A stretch of DNA of 54,895 bases. Origin: Verrucomicrobiota bacterium (GTDB lineage Bacteria; Verrucomicrobiota; Verrucomicrobiia; Verrucomicrobiales; V1-33). The stretch spans positions 1 to 54,895 of the forward strand of contig QQNF01000021.1 of assembly GCA_003402705.1 (NCBI GenBank), in the 5' to 3' direction. Below, piece after piece: positions 32,374-41,457 of the stretch (its first letter is position 1; the number at the start of each line of letters is the position of its first letter). A model generated the notes under the pieces. It saw only the letters and a program-made list of their open reading frames with translations, made no database searches and had not been told where the DNA came from. The translations under genes were made by a program, and so were the position numbers.

Positions 32374-33690
32374 ATGCTCGACCTCTCCTTATCCACGACT
32401 CGCCACCGGCTTTGCGACGGCACGTCGAGGCGGAGTTTTCTGCGAATTGGTGCGCTTGGGCCGCTGGGGCTTTCGCTGTCACGCTTGATGGCGGCGGATG
32501 CGCCGGGTCGGTCGGCGCGGGCGAAGTCGGTGATCCTTGTCTATCTTGGTGGCGGGATCTCGCATCATGACTCCTTCGATATGAAGCCCGACGCGGTGGA
32601 GCAGATCCGCGGGAAGTATAAGGGCATTGCGACGTCGGTGCCGGGGCTGAAGATTTGCGAGTTGCTGCCAAAGACGGCGCAGATCATGAATAAGGTCACG
32701 CTGGTGCGCAGCGGCACGCACGAGAACGATCACCATGAGACGGCGTCCAACTGGGTGCTGTCCGGGCGTTTTGGCAGTGCGTTCGGCGATCATCCGGCCA
32801 TCGGGGCGATTGTGGCGCGGGAGACTGGATTTTCCGGACTGGTGCCTCCTTATGTGGCGGTGCCGAAGAACCCGTCGTTCACATGGGAACTGGGAAAGAG
32901 CGTGTGGCTCGGCGGACGGTGCGAGTCGTTCAAGGCCGGTAATCCTAACGACGCAAACTATCGAGTGCGCGATCTGGCGCAGCCCGCGGGCATGACGCCG
33001 GAAGTGCTGGAGCGGCGGAAGTCGCTGCTGGCGGCGGTGGATCAGCTTGGTGCGAGAGTGAAGGGCAGCGATGCGATGGCCACCTATGACGAGTTCAGCC
33101 GCAAGGCCGCGGAGATGGTGCTTTCGCCGCAGGCGCAGACGGCGTTTGCGATGGAGAAAGAAGACGCCGCGCTGCGCGACGAGTATGGCAGGACGGAATT
33201 TGGTCAGAGCGCGCTGCTGGCGCGGCGGCTGGTGGAGAATGGCGTGCGTTTTGTGACTGTGAACTATGCCGGATGGGATCATCACAATGACATTTTCACG
33301 GGCCTGGACGCGAAGCTTCCGGAGTTTGATCAGGGATATTCCGCGCTGATCCGGGATCTCGATCAGCGCGGTCTGCTGAAGGATACGCTGGTGCTGGCGA
33401 TGGGGGAGTTTGGGCGCACGCCGAAGGTGAATGACAAAGGCGGGCGGGATCACTGGGGCCGCGCCGGTTCGATGCTCTGGGCGGGTGCGGGCGTGGCGCA
33501 GGGGAAGATCATCGGCGCGACGGACAAGAATGGAGCGTTTGTCACTGAGCGTCCGGTGCGCCCGGCGGATGTGGCCTGGACCATCTATGACGCGCTGGGC
33601 ATTGATCCTGCGAAGGAACTCCTCACGCCCGAGGGCCGTCCCGTGAGCATTCTCGCGGAGGGCGCGACTATTCAGGAACTTTACGCATGA
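32374..33690 (+). CDS. DUF1501 Tat-exported protein
   Basis: A 438-residue protein with a twin-arginine signal (SRRSFLRIGALGPLGLSL) and the DUF1501 body: VILVYLGGGISHHDSFDMKP, HENDHHETASNW, FGQSALLARRLVENGVRFV and LAMGEFGRTPKVNDKGGRDHW. The fold belongs to the alkaline-phosphatase/sulfatase superfamily with conserved metal-ligand-like Asp and His, but no activity is established. It is the normal partner of DUF1549/DUF1553 proteins and starts 19 bases after that gene; its stop overlaps the next start by 4 bases. Confidence 0.92.
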   Translation: MLDLSLSTTRHRLCDGTSRRSFLRIGALGPLGLSLSRLMAADAPGRSARAKSVILVYLGGGISHHDSFDMKPDAVEQIRGKYKGIATSVPGLKICELLPKTAQIMNKVTLVRSGTHENDHHETASNWVLSGRFGSAFGDHPAIGAIVARETGFSGLVPPYVAVPKNPSFTWELGKSVWLGGRCESFKAGNPNDANYRVRDLAQPAGMTPEVLERRKSLLAAVDQLGARVKGSDAMATYDEFSRKAAEMVLSPQAQTAFAMEKEDAALRDEYGRTEFGQSALLARRLVENGVRFVTVNYAGWDHHNDIFTGLDAKLPEFDQGYSALIRDLDQRGLLKDTLVLAMGEFGRTPKVNDKGGRDHWGRAGSMLWAGAGVAQGKIIGATDKNGAFVTERPVRPADVAWTIYDALGIDPAKELLTPEGRPVSILAEGATIQELYA

Positions 33691-34427
33691 AGTGCGCTGT
33701 CATCATGCTAGTGCTGGCAGCGTGCGCCGCCGCGCAGGAGCCGAAGAAGGAAGTCGCCGCGATTGCAGCACTGGAGCCGGCCGCGCTGGTCACCGGGGGC
33801 ACTGCGACGATGAAGATCCGCGGTTTCAAACTCAAGGACGCGACGGAGATCCGGTTTCCCAAAGCGCCGGGTGTGAAGGCGGTGGTCAAGGAGAAGAAGG
33901 ACGCCGGCCAGGTGAACGGCCTTGATAACAAAGCCACTGGCGACACGCAGATCGTCGCGGAATTCACGCTGCCCGCCGATCTGCCTGCCGGGCCGCTGGA
34001 ATTCACGATTGCCACACCGGCAGGCGATGCGGCGGCGAAGATCCCGGTCGTTGCCGCGTCCGAGGCTGTTGAGGAAAAGGAGCCTAACAACGGATTCCGC
34101 GAGACGCAGAAGCTGGCGCTGGGCCAATCCATCGTTGGCTCGATCAACGGCGAGCGTGATGTGGATGTTTATGAGATCACCGTAAAAGCGGGGCAGAAGA
34201 TCAGAGCCACCGTCACCGGAGGCAGCGCGGTGACGATGGATGCGGCGCTCACCTGCTACGATGCCCGGGGGCAGTTCCTTGCCTCCTGTGACGATGCCGA
34301 GACGCGCGATCCCGTGCTGTCGTTGACTGCGCCCGCCGACGGCCCGCTGCTCCTCTGCATCAGCGATGCCCACGACAAGGGCGGCGAGTGGCACAGCTAT
34401 CTTTTTACCGTGGAGGAGGCGAAATGA
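33687..34427 (+). CDS. Exported protein with pre-peptidase C-terminal (PPC) domain
   Basis: A 246-residue protein: signal peptide (1-16, ending AAAQ), an Ig-like domain (about 28-125, LVTGGTATMKIRGFKLKDAT) and a PPC beta-sandwich (about 130-245, EKEPNNGFRETQKLALGQS, then DVDVYEITVKAGQKIRATV). PPC domains usually follow secreted proteases; here there is no enzyme domain, so it is probably a binding or structural component at the cell surface. It is coupled to its neighbours by ATGA overlaps on both sides (33687-33690 and 34424-34427), showing it belongs to the DUF1549-DUF1501 operon. Confidence 0.85.
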   Translation: MKCAVIMLVLAACAAAQEPKKEVAAIAALEPAALVTGGTATMKIRGFKLKDATEIRFPKAPGVKAVVKEKKDAGQVNGLDNKATGDTQIVAEFTLPADLPAGPLEFTIATPAGDAAAKIPVVAASEAVEEKEPNNGFRETQKLALGQSIVGSINGERDVDVYEITVKAGQKIRATVTGGSAVTMDAALTCYDARGQFLASCDDAETRDPVLSLTAPADGPLLLCISDAHDKGGEWHSYLFTVEEAK

Positions 34428-35743
34428 ATCGCGTGCTCGTTTCTCTGCTAGGCAGCATGGCGCCCGTGGCGGCTGAGGTTTCGTGGCTGCGGGAAGTCGC
34501 GCCCATTTTGCGGGCCAACTGTGTTTCCTGCCATAAGCCGGGTAAAACCAAGGGTGGACTCGATCTCACGACCCATGCCGGCGTGATGAAGGGCTCGGAG
34601 GACGGCGCGGTTATCAAAACCGGTGATACGATGGCCAGCAGGCTCATTGAATCGGTCTGTGGTGAGGAGCCGGACATGCCGAAGGAAGGCGAGGCGCTTT
34701 CGGTGGCAGAGGTGGATGTGCTGTCGCGGTGGATCATGGAGGGAGCGAAGGAGGATGCGCTGGCGGCAGGGTCGCACCGGCCCGGGCAGCCGCCGGTGTA
34801 TGCGGCGCTGCCTTCGGTTCATGCGATGGCATTTTCGCCGGATGGGACGGTGCTGGCCGTGGCGGGACGTCATGAGATTCTGCTGCACAAGGCCGACGGG
34901 ACTGGCATCGTGGCGCGGTTGGCGGGCGAGTCGCCGCGGCTGGAGAGCCTTGCCTTTTCCAAAGACGGCGAGCTGCTGGTGGCGTCTGGAGGGCTGGTGT
35001 CGGAGTTTGGCGAAGTGCAGATCTGGAATGTGGATAGGCGTGAACTTAAGCGCAGCATCAAAGCGTCCAGTGACAGCTTCTTCGGTGTGGCGCTCTCCGC
35101 GGACAGCCAGCGTGTGGCGGTGGGCGGAGCGGACAAACTGGTGCGCGTGTTCGCAGTGGCTGACGGCAATGAAGTGATGCGCTGCGACAATCATCTCGAC
35201 TGGGTTTTCGGCACCGCATTCACCAGCGACGGACAGCGCCTTGTCACCGTGAGCCGTGACAAGGCCGCCAAGCTGATCGAGATCAGAACCGGTCAACTCA
35301 TTGATGACATCAACCGTTCCCGCGATGCTCTGATTTGTCTAACGAGGCATCCCAAGGACGACCTCATCGCTACTGGCGGCACGGAAGGGAAGATTCGCCT
35401 TTTCCGAATGGAGCCGCGCGGCGGGCGACTCAGCGAGGGCGATGACAAGGAGCAGAGCTTTGTGCGTGAATTCGAGCACATGGCCTCACCCATTCATGCC
35501 ATCGCGTTCAGCCCGGATGGCACGGTGATCGCCTGCGGTGGGCAGTCCGGGGAAGTCCGTATTTTCCGGACTGAGAACGGCCAGCGACTTGCGCAGATCA
35601 AAGGCGGGCAGGGCCCGGTCTTCGCTCTATCATTTTCTGCCGACGGGAAGCAGCTAGCCATTGCCGGCAGCGACGGACGCATCCGGGTGCATGACGCGGA
35701 GAAGGGTACGGCGGTCCGTGAGTTCGACAGCGTGCCGCGGTGA
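34424..35743 (+). CDS. Cytochrome-c-like domain plus WD40 repeat protein
   Basis: A 439-residue exported protein. After a signal peptide (1-17) a c-type domain (PSCyt1-like) carries CVSCHKPGKTKGGLDL, followed by EPDMPKEGEALSVAEVDVLS. From about residue 135 a WD40-type propeller follows, with repeated HAMAFSPDGTVLAVAG, VALSADSQRVAVGG, FTSDGQRLVTVSRDKAAKL, IAFSPDGTVIACGG and LSFSADGKQLAIAGSDG. Fusion of this cytochrome domain to a propeller is a recurring PVC-group architecture. I chose the ATG at 34424 because it overlaps the preceding stop (ATGA) and begins the signal peptide. It is the last gene of the operon and convergent with a sulfatase. Confidence 0.88.
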   Translation: MNRVLVSLLGSMAPVAAEVSWLREVAPILRANCVSCHKPGKTKGGLDLTTHAGVMKGSEDGAVIKTGDTMASRLIESVCGEEPDMPKEGEALSVAEVDVLSRWIMEGAKEDALAAGSHRPGQPPVYAALPSVHAMAFSPDGTVLAVAGRHEILLHKADGTGIVARLAGESPRLESLAFSKDGELLVASGGLVSEFGEVQIWNVDRRELKRSIKASSDSFFGVALSADSQRVAVGGADKLVRVFAVADGNEVMRCDNHLDWVFGTAFTSDGQRLVTVSRDKAAKLIEIRTGQLIDDINRSRDALICLTRHPKDDLIATGGTEGKIRLFRMEPRGGRLSEGDDKEQSFVREFEHMASPIHAIAFSPDGTVIACGGQSGEVRIFRTENGQRLAQIKGGQGPVFALSFSADGKQLAIAGSDGRIRVHDAEKGTAVREFDSVPR

Positions 35744-35800
35744 TGGCGGCAGCGGGTGCCTTGTCGGGGCGGTGGCCGGTTCCAAATGGATCGCGGTGAA

Positions 35801-37246
35801 TCACTCGATTCTGACGCGTGCTGGTTTGTCCGGGGCGACGATATGGCCAATGGGGTTGTTCGGTGCGAGGGTGCGCATCTCTGCGAGCTTCGCGGTGTGC
35901 TCGGGTTTGGTGGCGAGGTTTGTCCACTCGTGCGGGTCGGCATCGATGTCGTAGAGTTCCTCACCCCCGTCGCGGTAGTGGATGTAGCGCCAGCGTTCGG
36001 TGCTGAGCGCGTAATTTTCCGGCATGTCCAGGTGTGTGAGGGCGGCGTGCGGCCACGGGGCGGAGGGGTCGCGCAGCAACGGGACGAGGCTGAGGCCTTC
36101 GATGTCCGGCTTGGCGGGCACGGCGCAGAGTTCGGTGAGCGTGCTGAACAGATTCACGAGACTAACAGGTCGCGTGCAGATGCCGCCGGCCCTTGTGCCT
36201 TCCGGGAGGGCGGGCGCGCCTTTGGGCACACGCACGATGAGCGGGACACGGGCGCAGACGCGCCAGCCGGTGAATTTCTGCCAGTGTTCCTTTTCGCCGA
36301 GGTGCCAGCCGTGGTCGCTCCACAAGACGACGATGGTATTGTCGCGGTGCGGGGATTTCTCCAAGGCTGCGAGGACACGACCGAGCATGGCGTCGGCGAA
36401 ATGGATAGAGGCGAGATAGGCCTGAATGCCCTGCTTCCACTGCCGGAGCTGCTGGATGTGCGGGAAGTAGCGGTTGCGGGCAATTTTCTGGCCCATGGGC
36501 GGCACATCATCGAGGTCGCCTTCCTTCACACCGGGCGGGAGCTGAATGGTGTCGATCGGGAACGGTTCGAAGTATTGCTTCGGCACGAACCACGGCTCGT
36601 GCGGACGGTAGATGCCGCAGGCCAGGAAGAACGGCTGGTCGTGCTCGCGGGCGAGTTGTTCGCCGACCCACTTTGTCACGAGCCAGTCGCCGCCGAATTG
36701 CTCATCGGTGACATCGAGGGCGGCCCAATCGGTTTCCGAGTATTGCCATGGGCCGTCACGCGGGAGATTCAGCGGGCGTTTCGGCGGGTCGAAAGTGCGC
36801 GGGAACGGATTGTCGTTCGCCTTCGCCGGGAAGTAATCGTCCCAGCTCTGCGGGTCGATGACGTAGTGCAGCAGCTTGCCCGAGCCTGCCGACCGATAGC
36901 CGTGGCGCGAGAACCAGCGCGGCATGAGCTCTGCCTGGGGCATGACCTCGCGGAGCTTCTGTGTGTTCTGATACAGCCCGGAACGATGCGGTGGCACGCC
37001 GGATAGAACTGCGGTGCGGGACGGATTGCACGACGGCGCGGGGCAGTAGGCGTTCTTGAAGAGCACCCCGCTTGCGGCGAGGCGGTCAAAGTTCGGAGTT
37101 TTCGTCTGCGGATGCCCGCCGAGACAGCCGATCCAGTCGTTGAGGTCGTCGACTGCGATGAAGAGGACGTTGGGCGGTGGCGCGGGGTGAGCCGTGCCAG
37201 CGAGGATCAAGCAGAGTGCGAGGCTGAGTCGAAGCACGTTTTTCAT
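35801..37246 (-). CDS. Secreted sulfatase (iduronate-2-sulfatase-like)
   Basis: A 481-residue type I sulfatase. It has a signal peptide (1-22), metal ligands in VLFIAVDDLNDW, formylglycine motif CNPSR (Cys73), and the later signature LWSDHGWHLGEKEHW. The C-terminal subdomain includes YDIDADPHEWTNLATKPEH. It resembles, but is clearly distinct from, the sulfatase at 11481: it lacks EF-hands and has Asn in the CxPSR motif. Likely substrate is a sulfated polysaccharide. It follows the DUF6288 gene in the same direction with a 63-base gap and may be co-transcribed with it. Confidence 0.92.
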   Translation of the reverse strand: MKNVLRLSLALCLILAGTAHPAPPPNVLFIAVDDLNDWIGCLGGHPQTKTPNFDRLAASGVLFKNAYCPAPSCNPSRTAVLSGVPPHRSGLYQNTQKLREVMPQAELMPRWFSRHGYRSAGSGKLLHYVIDPQSWDDYFPAKANDNPFPRTFDPPKRPLNLPRDGPWQYSETDWAALDVTDEQFGGDWLVTKWVGEQLAREHDQPFFLACGIYRPHEPWFVPKQYFEPFPIDTIQLPPGVKEGDLDDVPPMGQKIARNRYFPHIQQLRQWKQGIQAYLASIHFADAMLGRVLAALEKSPHRDNTIVVLWSDHGWHLGEKEHWQKFTGWRVCARVPLIVRVPKGAPALPEGTRAGGICTRPVSLVNLFSTLTELCAVPAKPDIEGLSLVPLLRDPSAPWPHAALTHLDMPENYALSTERWRYIHYRDGGEELYDIDADPHEWTNLATKPEHTAKLAEMRTLAPNNPIGHIVAPDKPARVRIE

Positions 37247-37309
37247 GGGTGTGGTGTTTCGATATCAATCTACAAGGGAGATGAAGTTTCATTCCATGAC
37301 CTGTGGAGG

Positions 37310-39742
37310 TTACCTCGACGGACGTGCTTTGAACTCTGTGAGGCTGACGAGGGTGGGCGTGGCGGTGCTGGATTCGATGGCGGCGATGGCTTTGTCGAAT
37401 TCAGATAGGGTATCCGCGTTGACCTTCTTGATCGTAGCGAGGTAGGAGCGTGTTTTGCGCAATTGCGGCAGCACGTCCTTTGCGTGGGTTCCGTAGTTTT
37501 GCAGTGATTTAAGGCAGCCTTTCATGCGGTCCTTCATGCCCCAGCGGTCAGGCTCGATGACGGAGACGCAGAGGGCGATGCCTTCGCGGATTTGGAGGCG
37601 CGAGAGCAGGTCTAGGCCGGCGAGGCGCACGCCGTCGCCGAACATCTCGTTGCTTGGCGCGATTCTTTCGATGGCGCGTGCGATGTCGGGCAGGAGGGCG
37701 ACGAGGTCCTTGTCGGTGAGGTTATTGAAGGCCTTGCCGGCGGCGCTGCGGGGCACGCTGTCTTCGTGGACGAGCAGTGATTGCACGGCGGGGATGAGTT
37801 TGGCTCGGTCGACGCCGTCGAGCGATTGCGCGAGGATGCTGCGCGGGCCGCGTGCGCCTGGGAACGGCGAGAAGAGAGAGAAGCTGGCGTAGCGCACGGC
37901 CTGGCGGCGCGGGTCGGCGGGATTCGTGCGGGCGGTGAGCGCGAGCAGGTCGCTGACGCTGGCTTTGCGGGCGTCGGGGCCGAGTTCGGGCAAGGCTGCG
38001 GCGGCGAGGCACTGGACCCAGACGTCGGAGTTAGTGAGCAGTGCGCGGAGTTGTGGTGCGGCGGCGTCGGCGCGCGGGCCGAGTGCGCCGAGGGCTTCGA
38101 TGGCTCCGTAGCGGGCATCGCGATTTTCCCCGGCGAGCATGGTCAACAACACAGGAAGGTGGTCGCCGTCACGTTTGCCGAGCGCTGCGGCGGAGCGACC
38201 CCGCACGAAGGGCGACCAGCTTTGCAGCCCGGCGAGGAGCTGCTCAGTGGTGCGTTTTTCGAAGAGATTGGCATCGCCGCGATAGGCGAAGTCGCGTCCG
38301 GCGGCGATGACTTCGGCGGTCTGCGCGGCGTTGAGCGGTGGGACGACGAAGGGCTTTCTGCCGGTGAGGCGCAGCGATTTCAGCGGCATGGCAAAGCCGA
38401 GCAGGTAGCTGCCAGAGCAATCCCAGTTGTTATAAGCGCCGCTTTCCTCTTCGCCGGAGGGCGAGCCTTGATAGAGGAACTTCGTGTCCCAGCCGCGCGC
38501 GAGGTCGTAATACCATGCGTGTTCCTGCAAGTACGCGCCGGTGGTCAGCGGGCCGCAGCGTGCGACGCCGGAGAGCGCCCAGAGCATGTTGAAGAAGTTC
38601 CCGGTATGTCCGCGTTCCCGCTCGCTGTAGGCGGCAGCGGACATTCTGGCGAAGAACTCGGCCGCCTCGCGGTCAGCGAGCAGGTCGAAAAACACTGCGG
38701 CTGCGGCGCACTTGCCATTGTCTTCGTGGGCGAAGAAAGGTTGGTGATCGCCGTAGGGAATCGCGCCTTTGTTGACGAACCAGCGCAGCATCCTGGCCGA
38801 TTTCACAAGCGCCTCGTCGAGTTCTGCGTGTTTGACGCCCGCCTCGCGGGCGAGTGCCAACCCGATGCTGAGTGATAGGCCCGGGGCATTCATGGCGCCG
38901 TAGCCTTCGAGATTGACGCCGTTTGGAGAGAAGCGATGTCCCCAATTCCCCACTGCGCTCTGCCCCCGCGCCGTCGCCAGTGCGAGCCGCTCCAGCCCCG
39001 GCAGCACCGACTTGTCGCCGGTGGCCATCACGTATTCGGATAGGAACATCATCACGTAGCCGTAGGACCACGAGAGGTAACCCTTGTCGGTGAAGTCTGC
39101 CGCCCACTTCGCCTCATTCTGGAGGAGCGGCATCCACAGCTTGTTCCCGGCGGCGAGGAGCGCCAGCGCGTTGCAGCCGCGCACGATGCCGTGCATTCCC
39201 TTGCCGTAATTCGCGTCGCTCATGCGCTGCGCGAGCGATGCGGTGCCCAGTTCGTAAATGCGCTTCGACTTGGCGCACGCATACGGCGCGGTGGCGCTGT
39301 AACTGCCGAGCACTGGCAGGGTTACTTCCACCGTTTCCGTGATGCCCGCGCGCCAGCGGAGCAGCGGCAGTTTGCCGCCGCCCTTTTCCGATTCCGCCGA
39401 CGCAATGGCGTTGGCAAACTGGATGCGCGCATCGCCGGAAAAGCTCTTTCCCTCGACGCCGAGAATGACATCGCCGGTGTTCAACACTGCAGCTGCTGGC
39501 GAGTCCTTGGCCACCGCCGTCACGAGAATCTGCCGCGCATCCCGTGAGTGGCCATTTGCGGTGAAAATCCAGCCGCGCGCGCCTGTCGGCCCGAGTGCCC
39601 AGTCGTGTGGCGCGTCCTTTTCGAGCGTCGCGCCTTTGGTGAAGTCGGGCATCGCGGACGTGGATCCTTTGGGGGCGGCCCGAGTTGGACTGGGCATTGC
39701 GAGGATGGCAGCGAGGGTGAGAGTGAGGAGAGGGTTTTTCAT
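37310..39742 (-). CDS. DUF6288 protein with PDZ-like domain and HEAT repeats
   Basis: An 810-residue exported protein. Following a signal peptide (1-23) is a PDZ-like domain containing the family block WALGPTGARGWIFTANG and DARQILVTAVAKDSPAA ... LNTGDVILGVEGKSFSGD. A helical alpha/alpha-barrel-like DUF6288 region follows (about 165-480, LSWSYGYVMMFLSEYVMATG, HEDNGKCAAAAVFFDLL). From about 500 to 790 there are HEAT-like repeats (ARYGAIEALGALGPRADAAA). DUF6288 is common in Planctomycetes and Verrucomicrobia near sulfatases; the barrel resembles glycan lyases or hydrolases, but activity is unknown. It is the first gene of a two-gene minus-strand unit with a sulfatase. Confidence 0.85.
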   Translation of the reverse strand: MKNPLLTLTLAAILAMPSPTRAAPKGSTSAMPDFTKGATLEKDAPHDWALGPTGARGWIFTANGHSRDARQILVTAVAKDSPAAAVLNTGDVILGVEGKSFSGDARIQFANAIASAESEKGGGKLPLLRWRAGITETVEVTLPVLGSYSATAPYACAKSKRIYELGTASLAQRMSDANYGKGMHGIVRGCNALALLAAGNKLWMPLLQNEAKWAADFTDKGYLSWSYGYVMMFLSEYVMATGDKSVLPGLERLALATARGQSAVGNWGHRFSPNGVNLEGYGAMNAPGLSLSIGLALAREAGVKHAELDEALVKSARMLRWFVNKGAIPYGDHQPFFAHEDNGKCAAAAVFFDLLADREAAEFFARMSAAAYSERERGHTGNFFNMLWALSGVARCGPLTTGAYLQEHAWYYDLARGWDTKFLYQGSPSGEEESGAYNNWDCSGSYLLGFAMPLKSLRLTGRKPFVVPPLNAAQTAEVIAAGRDFAYRGDANLFEKRTTEQLLAGLQSWSPFVRGRSAAALGKRDGDHLPVLLTMLAGENRDARYGAIEALGALGPRADAAAPQLRALLTNSDVWVQCLAAAALPELGPDARKASVSDLLALTARTNPADPRRQAVRYASFSLFSPFPGARGPRSILAQSLDGVDRAKLIPAVQSLLVHEDSVPRSAAGKAFNNLTDKDLVALLPDIARAIERIAPSNEMFGDGVRLAGLDLLSRLQIREGIALCVSVIEPDRWGMKDRMKGCLKSLQNYGTHAKDVLPQLRKTRSYLATIKKVNADTLSEFDKAIAAIESSTATPTLVSLTEFKARPSR

Positions 39743-39856
39743 CGGTGGTGGTTCAGTGCTGGTACGCCTTTCCAGTAAGGGGCCTGTCCTGAATGGCGCT
39801 CTGTTGTCTTTTCCCTGAGTGAGGGGTGGAGGTGCTGGCTTGCGAGGGGAGCGGGG

Positions 39857-40246
39857 ATGGGGCAGACTTTAGGGGTGATGGCCTTGAATTGTCCCCGATG
39901 CGGCGTCGCGCTGATGGCGCGGGAGGAGGAGAGCGGGCTGACGTGGTTGTGCGGGGGATGTGGGGGTGTGTCGGTGAATTTCAGTCAGTTCCGGCGGCGG
40001 GTGTCGTCGTGGGAAGCGAACCGGATCTGGGAGATGGCGCGCCGGGGCGGGAGGGGGCGGAGGCGAGCGACAGCGTGTCCGGAGTGTGAGCGGGTGATGG
40101 CGCTGGTGGAGACGGGGGCATCCGGGGCGGGCGGGGCTAGCGGGATTGGGGCGATGTGGATTTGTGTGCCGTGCCAGCGTTTGTGGATGGAGGTGAGCGT
40201 GCGGGGATTGGGCGGGGGAGAGGCGGGGCGGTTAGGGAATGGGTGA
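39857..40246 (+). CDS. Small zinc-ribbon protein
   Basis: A 129-residue basic protein with two likely zinc ribbons: CPRCGVAL ... WLCGGCGG near residues 11-36 (TFIIB/rhomboid-associated type) and CPECERVM ... WICVPCQRLW near residues 75-110. Each has two CxxC knuckles. There is no membrane segment, so it is not the rhomboid protease in which similar N-terminal ribbons occur. The ATG at 39857 follows a GAGGGGAGCGGGG tract; Met at 39878 is an alternative. It is convergent with moeA, with the stops 9 bases apart. Function unknown; nucleic acid or protein binding is possible. Confidence 0.68.
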   Translation: MGQTLGVMALNCPRCGVALMAREEESGLTWLCGGCGGVSVNFSQFRRRVSSWEANRIWEMARRGGRGRRRATACPECERVMALVETGASGAGGASGIGAMWICVPCQRLWMEVSVRGLGGGEAGRLGNG

Positions 40247-40254
40247 GTGGGTGA

Positions 40255-41457
40255 TCAGAGCATGGGCAGGACGGCGAGGGGATCGCCTGGGGCGAGGGAG
40301 GAGTTGGGTTCGAGGCGGACGAGGGCGTTGGCGCGGGCGAGGGAGGCGAGGGCGTGGGATTCCTGGAGGCCTGCGGCGGAGAATTTGCCGGAGGTGGGGT
40401 TGAAGGAGCCGCGGAGCCAGTGGGGGCGGTCGCCTTGGTTGTGGAGGTGGTGGGCGGCGGTGGCGTGGAATTTGGGGGCTTCCGGCTGGGCGGCGCCGGC
40501 GAGACGGCGGAGGGCGGGGAGGACGAAGAGGGAGGCGGTGACGTAGGCGGAGACTGGGTTGCCGGGGAGACCGAAGATGGGGATGCCGGAGGGGGTGATG
40601 CCGAAGAGGAACGGTTTGCCGGGTTTGATGCGGACCCGCCAGAATGAGGCGGGGATGCCGAGGGCGGCGAGGGTGGGTTTGACGAGATCGTGATCGCCGA
40701 CGGACATGCCGCCGGCGATGATGAGGGCGTCGGAGGAATCGAGGTGGGAGCGGATGGTGTTTGTCAGGGAGACGGCGTCGTCGCCGGCGAGAGAGGAGAC
40801 GATGGAGCTGGCGGTGCGGGAGGCGGCGACGAGAGCGGCGAGCATGGGGCCGTTGCTGTTGTAGAGCGTGCCGGGTGCGGGGAGGGGGGTGCCGGGTTCG
40901 GCTAGTTCGCTGCCGTTGCAGATGATGGCGACGCTGGGTTGGCGGCCGCAGGTGATGGAGGCGAGGCCCTGGGAGGCGAGGACGCCGGCGTGGGCGCTGG
41001 AGAGGAGTTGGCCTTTTGAGGCGATGAGCTGGCCCTTGCAGAGATCGGCGCCGGTGCGGCGGATGAATTCGCCGGGAGAGGCGGGATCGTTGATAGTGAT
41101 GGAGCGGCCGTCGTGGGAAGCGGAGACATCTTCCTGCATGATGACGGCGGCTGTGTTACGGGGTAGGGGAGCGCCGGTGAAGATGCGGATGGCGTGGCCG
41201 GGGGAGACTGAGAGGCCGAGGTCCGGGCCGGCGGGTTGCTCGCCGGAGATAGTTAGGGTGATGCCGGGGCGGAGGCAGTCGTCGGTGTGGAGGGCGTAGC
41301 CGTCCATGACTGAGTTGTCGAAGCCGGGGAGAGGGAGGGAGGCGTGGAGATCGACGAGGGAGAAGCGTGAGGCGCAGGAGGCGACGGGGACGGATTCCGG
41401 GACGGGAGCCGGGAGGGCCGCGAGGATGGCGGCGAGTGCGGAGGCTTCGTCGGTCAT
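40255..41457 (-). CDS. moeA: Molybdopterin molybdotransferase
   Basis: A 400-residue cytosolic enzyme that inserts molybdate into adenylated molybdopterin, the last step of molybdenum cofactor synthesis. Hallmarks are the MoeA N-terminal DNSVMDGYALH, IRIFTGAPLPRNTAAV, the MogA-like nucleotide-binding segment VAIICNGSELAEPG ... IIAGGMSVGDHDLV, and the conserved IFGLPGNPVSAYVT. Length matches the family. It starts within the stop of the metal ATPase upstream (ATGA, 41454-41457). No other mo genes are in the window. Confidence 0.95.
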   Translation of the reverse strand: MTDEASALAAILAALPAPVPESVPVASCASRFSLVDLHASLPLPGFDNSVMDGYALHTDDCLRPGITLTISGEQPAGPDLGLSVSPGHAIRIFTGAPLPRNTAAVIMQEDVSASHDGRSITINDPASPGEFIRRTGADLCKGQLIASKGQLLSSAHAGVLASQGLASITCGRQPSVAIICNGSELAEPGTPLPAPGTLYNSNGPMLAALVAASRTASSIVSSLAGDDAVSLTNTIRSHLDSSDALIIAGGMSVGDHDLVKPTLAALGIPASFWRVRIKPGKPFLFGITPSGIPIFGLPGNPVSAYVTASLFVLPALRRLAGAAQPEAPKFHATAAHHLHNQGDRPHWLRGSFNPTSGKFSAAGLQESHALASLARANALVRLEPNSSLAPGDPLAVLPML